NCBI RefSeq assembly: GCF_021044425.1
Contig: NZ_JAJNEC010000006.1
Span: 353,431 to 417,430 of the forward strand
DNA from: Niabella pedocola
GTDB taxonomy: Bacteria > Bacteroidota > Bacteroidia > Chitinophagales > Chitinophagaceae
Direction of reading: 5' to 3'
Length of the DNA stretch: 64,000 bases
Shown here: piece after piece, positions 62,521 to 64,000 of the stretch
Position numbering within the stretch: position 1 is the first letter of the stretch
How the letters are laid out: every line of letters begins with the position of its first letter
Notes under the pieces: model-generated
Database searches by the model: none
What the model saw: only the letters and a program-made list of their open reading frames with translations
Told to the model about the DNA's origin: nothing
Program-made: the position numbers and the translations under genes

Positions 62521-62807
62521 TATGAACATGCTCCGGTTTTAAAAGGGCGCTGCTGTTCCGGAAGCGCCGGATCGGGTATCGGGGGGGTGATGCGCTGGAA
62601 GACTGGAACGTTCCGAAAGTGACATGGGTTAATTTTTGTTTTGGATTTCCCGGAAATCCTTATTTTTAACCTTTAATGAACCTCGAAAATTAGTAATCTA
62701 TTCGGCTAAATTTGTGAAGACCTGAAAATTTTATGTCATCGCTTAGCTGACGCGATGGGTTTATGAGGTTTCAACGATATTATTTCGTCACAGACAAAAC
62801 CTTATGT
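62521..62807 (+). promoter_or_regulatory. Upstream region of the VgrG gene
   Basis: A 287-bp non-coding stretch. A TAAATTTG at 62707-62714 matches the -7 box, about 94 bp before the start, and a small hairpin (CATCGC/GCGATG at about 62737-62757) lies in the putative leader. No -33 element was recognised. Confidence 0.35.
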
Positions 62808-64000
62808 ATGGCGCAATTGACCGAACCTATGTTTAGCATTAACGGGACTCCGTTACTGCAGTTTACTTCGTTTTCCCTTCATCAGAGTATTTTTTCGCAT
62901 CATCATTTTACGCTGGTATGTCCTGCGCAGTCGATTGACGGTCGAACGGGGATGTTTACGGCGTCCAAAGAGATGATTGGCGGCAGTTTTGGAGCCCGGA
63001 TCAGTGGTGTGGGTCTTTCGGGGACGGTATTGTTCAATGGGATCATTACGGGAGTGGAAACGGCGCGTTTTACGGGGCATCACGGGGATGTGATCCTGAC
63101 GGGTTACAGTCCTACGATCGTGCTGGACAGTGGTCCTCATTGCAAGAGCTGGGAGAAAAAAGCGTTGAAGAATATCGCGCAGGATGTGCTGAAGTTTTTC
63201 CCGGAGAACCTGCTGGAGCCGAAGGTGCAGCCGCTGTATGGAGAAACGTTGGCGTACACGGTACAGTATAAGGAAACGGCCTGGGAGTTTTTGCAGCGTT
63301 TGACCAGTACATATGGGGAGTGGTTGTTTTGGGATGGCCGGAGCCTGGTAGTGGGTCCGCCGCGAGATACGAAGAAGACGGAGCTGGTATATGGGCGTCA
63401 CCTGTCTCGTTTTAATGTGGCGCTGCAGGCGCGGCCGGTACGCTCGCAGCTGCTGGCCTGGGATTACCAGAACAGCCAGGTGTACAGCAGCGAGCCACAG
63501 GGTGTGGAACAAAAGGCAGGTTTGAATGCCTGGGGAGAGCAGGTATACAAGGCGTCTCAAACGGTATATGGTACCCAGCCCAAACAATGGAATCCACGTT
63601 TTTTAACCAATAAGAAGCAGCAGGACGACCTGGTGAACCTGCGGAGTGCGGTGGAGAGCAGCAAGCTGGTGCAGTTTCATGGTCAGAGTGGTCATCCGGG
63701 CGTGTCGGTGGGTTCGGGGGTAACGGTAAGCGGGAGCAATGTGTTTACGCTGGGTACGGAGGGATATGGTGAGTACCTGGTAACGGGTGTGAACCATCAT
63801 GTGGATGCGCGGGGCCATTACGAGAATGATTTTACGGCAGTTCCGTCGGGGATCAAGGTGGCACCGGTTACGGTACCCCGGGACCCGGTATGTGAAACAC
63901 AGAGTGCGATTGTAACGGACAATAATGACTATAATGGTCTGGGTCGTGTTCGGGTGAAGTTTCACTGGATGAACGGCTCGGAGAAAACGCCGTGGATCCG
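62808..64000 (+). CDS. vgrG: VgrG-like type VI secretion spike protein (partial, runs off the window)
   Basis: An open frame from the ATG at 62808 to the right edge, 397 codons without a stop. The product starts MAQLTEPMFSINGTPLLQFT. It has the Phage_GPD-like VgrG N-terminal domain (FSLHQSIFSHHHFTLVC, LFNGIITGVETARFTGHHGD, YKETAWEFLQRLTSTYGEWL) and, near the edge, the gp5 OB-fold motif NDYNGLGRVRVKFHWMNG. VgrG forms the tip of a contractile injection apparatus; in Bacteroidota this is the T6SSiii subtype or related systems. Codon use differs from neighbours (Thr mostly ACG, Gly often GGG/GGT). Any effector or immunity genes would lie beyond the window. Confidence 0.88.
   Translation, partial: MAQLTEPMFSINGTPLLQFTSFSLHQSIFSHHHFTLVCPAQSIDGRTGMFTASKEMIGGSFGARISGVGLSGTVLFNGIITGVETARFTGHHGDVILTGYSPTIVLDSGPHCKSWEKKALKNIAQDVLKFFPENLLEPKVQPLYGETLAYTVQYKETAWEFLQRLTSTYGEWLFWDGRSLVVGPPRDTKKTELVYGRHLSRFNVALQARPVRSQLLAWDYQNSQVYSSEPQGVEQKAGLNAWGEQVYKASQTVYGTQPKQWNPRFLTNKKQQDDLVNLRSAVESSKLVQFHGQSGHPGVSVGSGVTVSGSNVFTLGTEGYGEYLVTGVNHHVDARGHYENDFTAVPSGIKVAPVTVPRDPVCETQSAIVTDNNDYNGLGRVRVKFHWMNGSEKTPWI

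Noticed and set aside
62853..63965. Minus-strand frames of 244 and 120 codons at the right edge
   Set aside because: They are antisense to the VgrG frame, which carries domain motifs; composition is Arg/His-rich as expected for shadow frames of ACG/GTG-rich sequence.

Overview
The window looks like a chromosomal segment of a Bacteroidota bacterium, most likely family Chitinophagaceae (Niabella/Chitinophaga-like). The support is three SusC/SusD pairs, a FecR anti-sigma gene feeding an STN-domain SusC, several ECF sigma factors, TAnnTTTG-type -7 elements, porT-like outer-membrane barrels, DUF4843, DUF5683 and a parA-parB-DUF5683-dapB chromosome cluster. No rRNA, tRNA, IS element, CRISPR array or recognisable replication origin was seen. 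Taxonomy is inferred from gene content only.

Layout. 1-1528: end of a probable PBP2 gene coupled to rodA. 1818-5151: a compact unit of ECF sigma factor, membrane anti-sigma-like protein and two tandem paralogous outer-membrane barrels. 5537-7369: two secreted or lipoprotein genes on the minus strand. 7589-22043: a carbohydrate island with SusC/SusD, a secreted SGNH esterase, two secreted TIM-barrel glycosidase-like proteins, a NagB-like deaminase, a FucP/NagP-type permease, NagA and a LacI regulator. LacI-type palindromes lie in both divergent promoter regions (12787-12810 and 18380-18418), which suggests one regulon for an acetylated amino-sugar glycan. 22094-30704: a TonB-dependent receptor, small membrane proteins, an ABC exporter, a zinc-phospholipase-like protein, an FAD oxidoreductase and a YdeI-like protein. 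30888-38518: ECF sigma / FecR / SusC(STN) / SusD / DUF4843, a trans-envelope signalling uptake locus. 38726-48856: a Mur ligase, another sigma/anti-sigma-like pair, two papain-fold cell-wall or amidase-like proteins, ppa, two related lipoproteins, phoH, rpe and an outer-membrane barrel. 48964-53802: an orphan SusC/SusD pair. 54107-58705: lon, a barrel protein and a membrane phosphoesterase. 59131-62463: parA, parB, DUF5683 and dapB. 62808-64000: the start of a VgrG (type VI-like spike) gene that runs off the window; it sits after dapB, where signal peptidase lepB is often found in this phylum.

The most unusual non-coding signal is a set of degenerate short tandem repeats with a strict 7-bp period (TCTCAAA-, AGCTGAT- and AACCTTA-like families) or 8-bp period (AATTTGAA-like), present at more than ten intergenic sites. 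Some touch gene starts or stops, and two sites carry the arrays in inverted orientation around a short spacer. A 159-bp direct repeat in about three copies lies at 13677-14160. Candidates most worth follow-up are the VgrG locus continuing past the right edge, the LacI-linked amino-sugar island, the sigma/anti-sigma/twin-barrel unit and the heptamer repeats.
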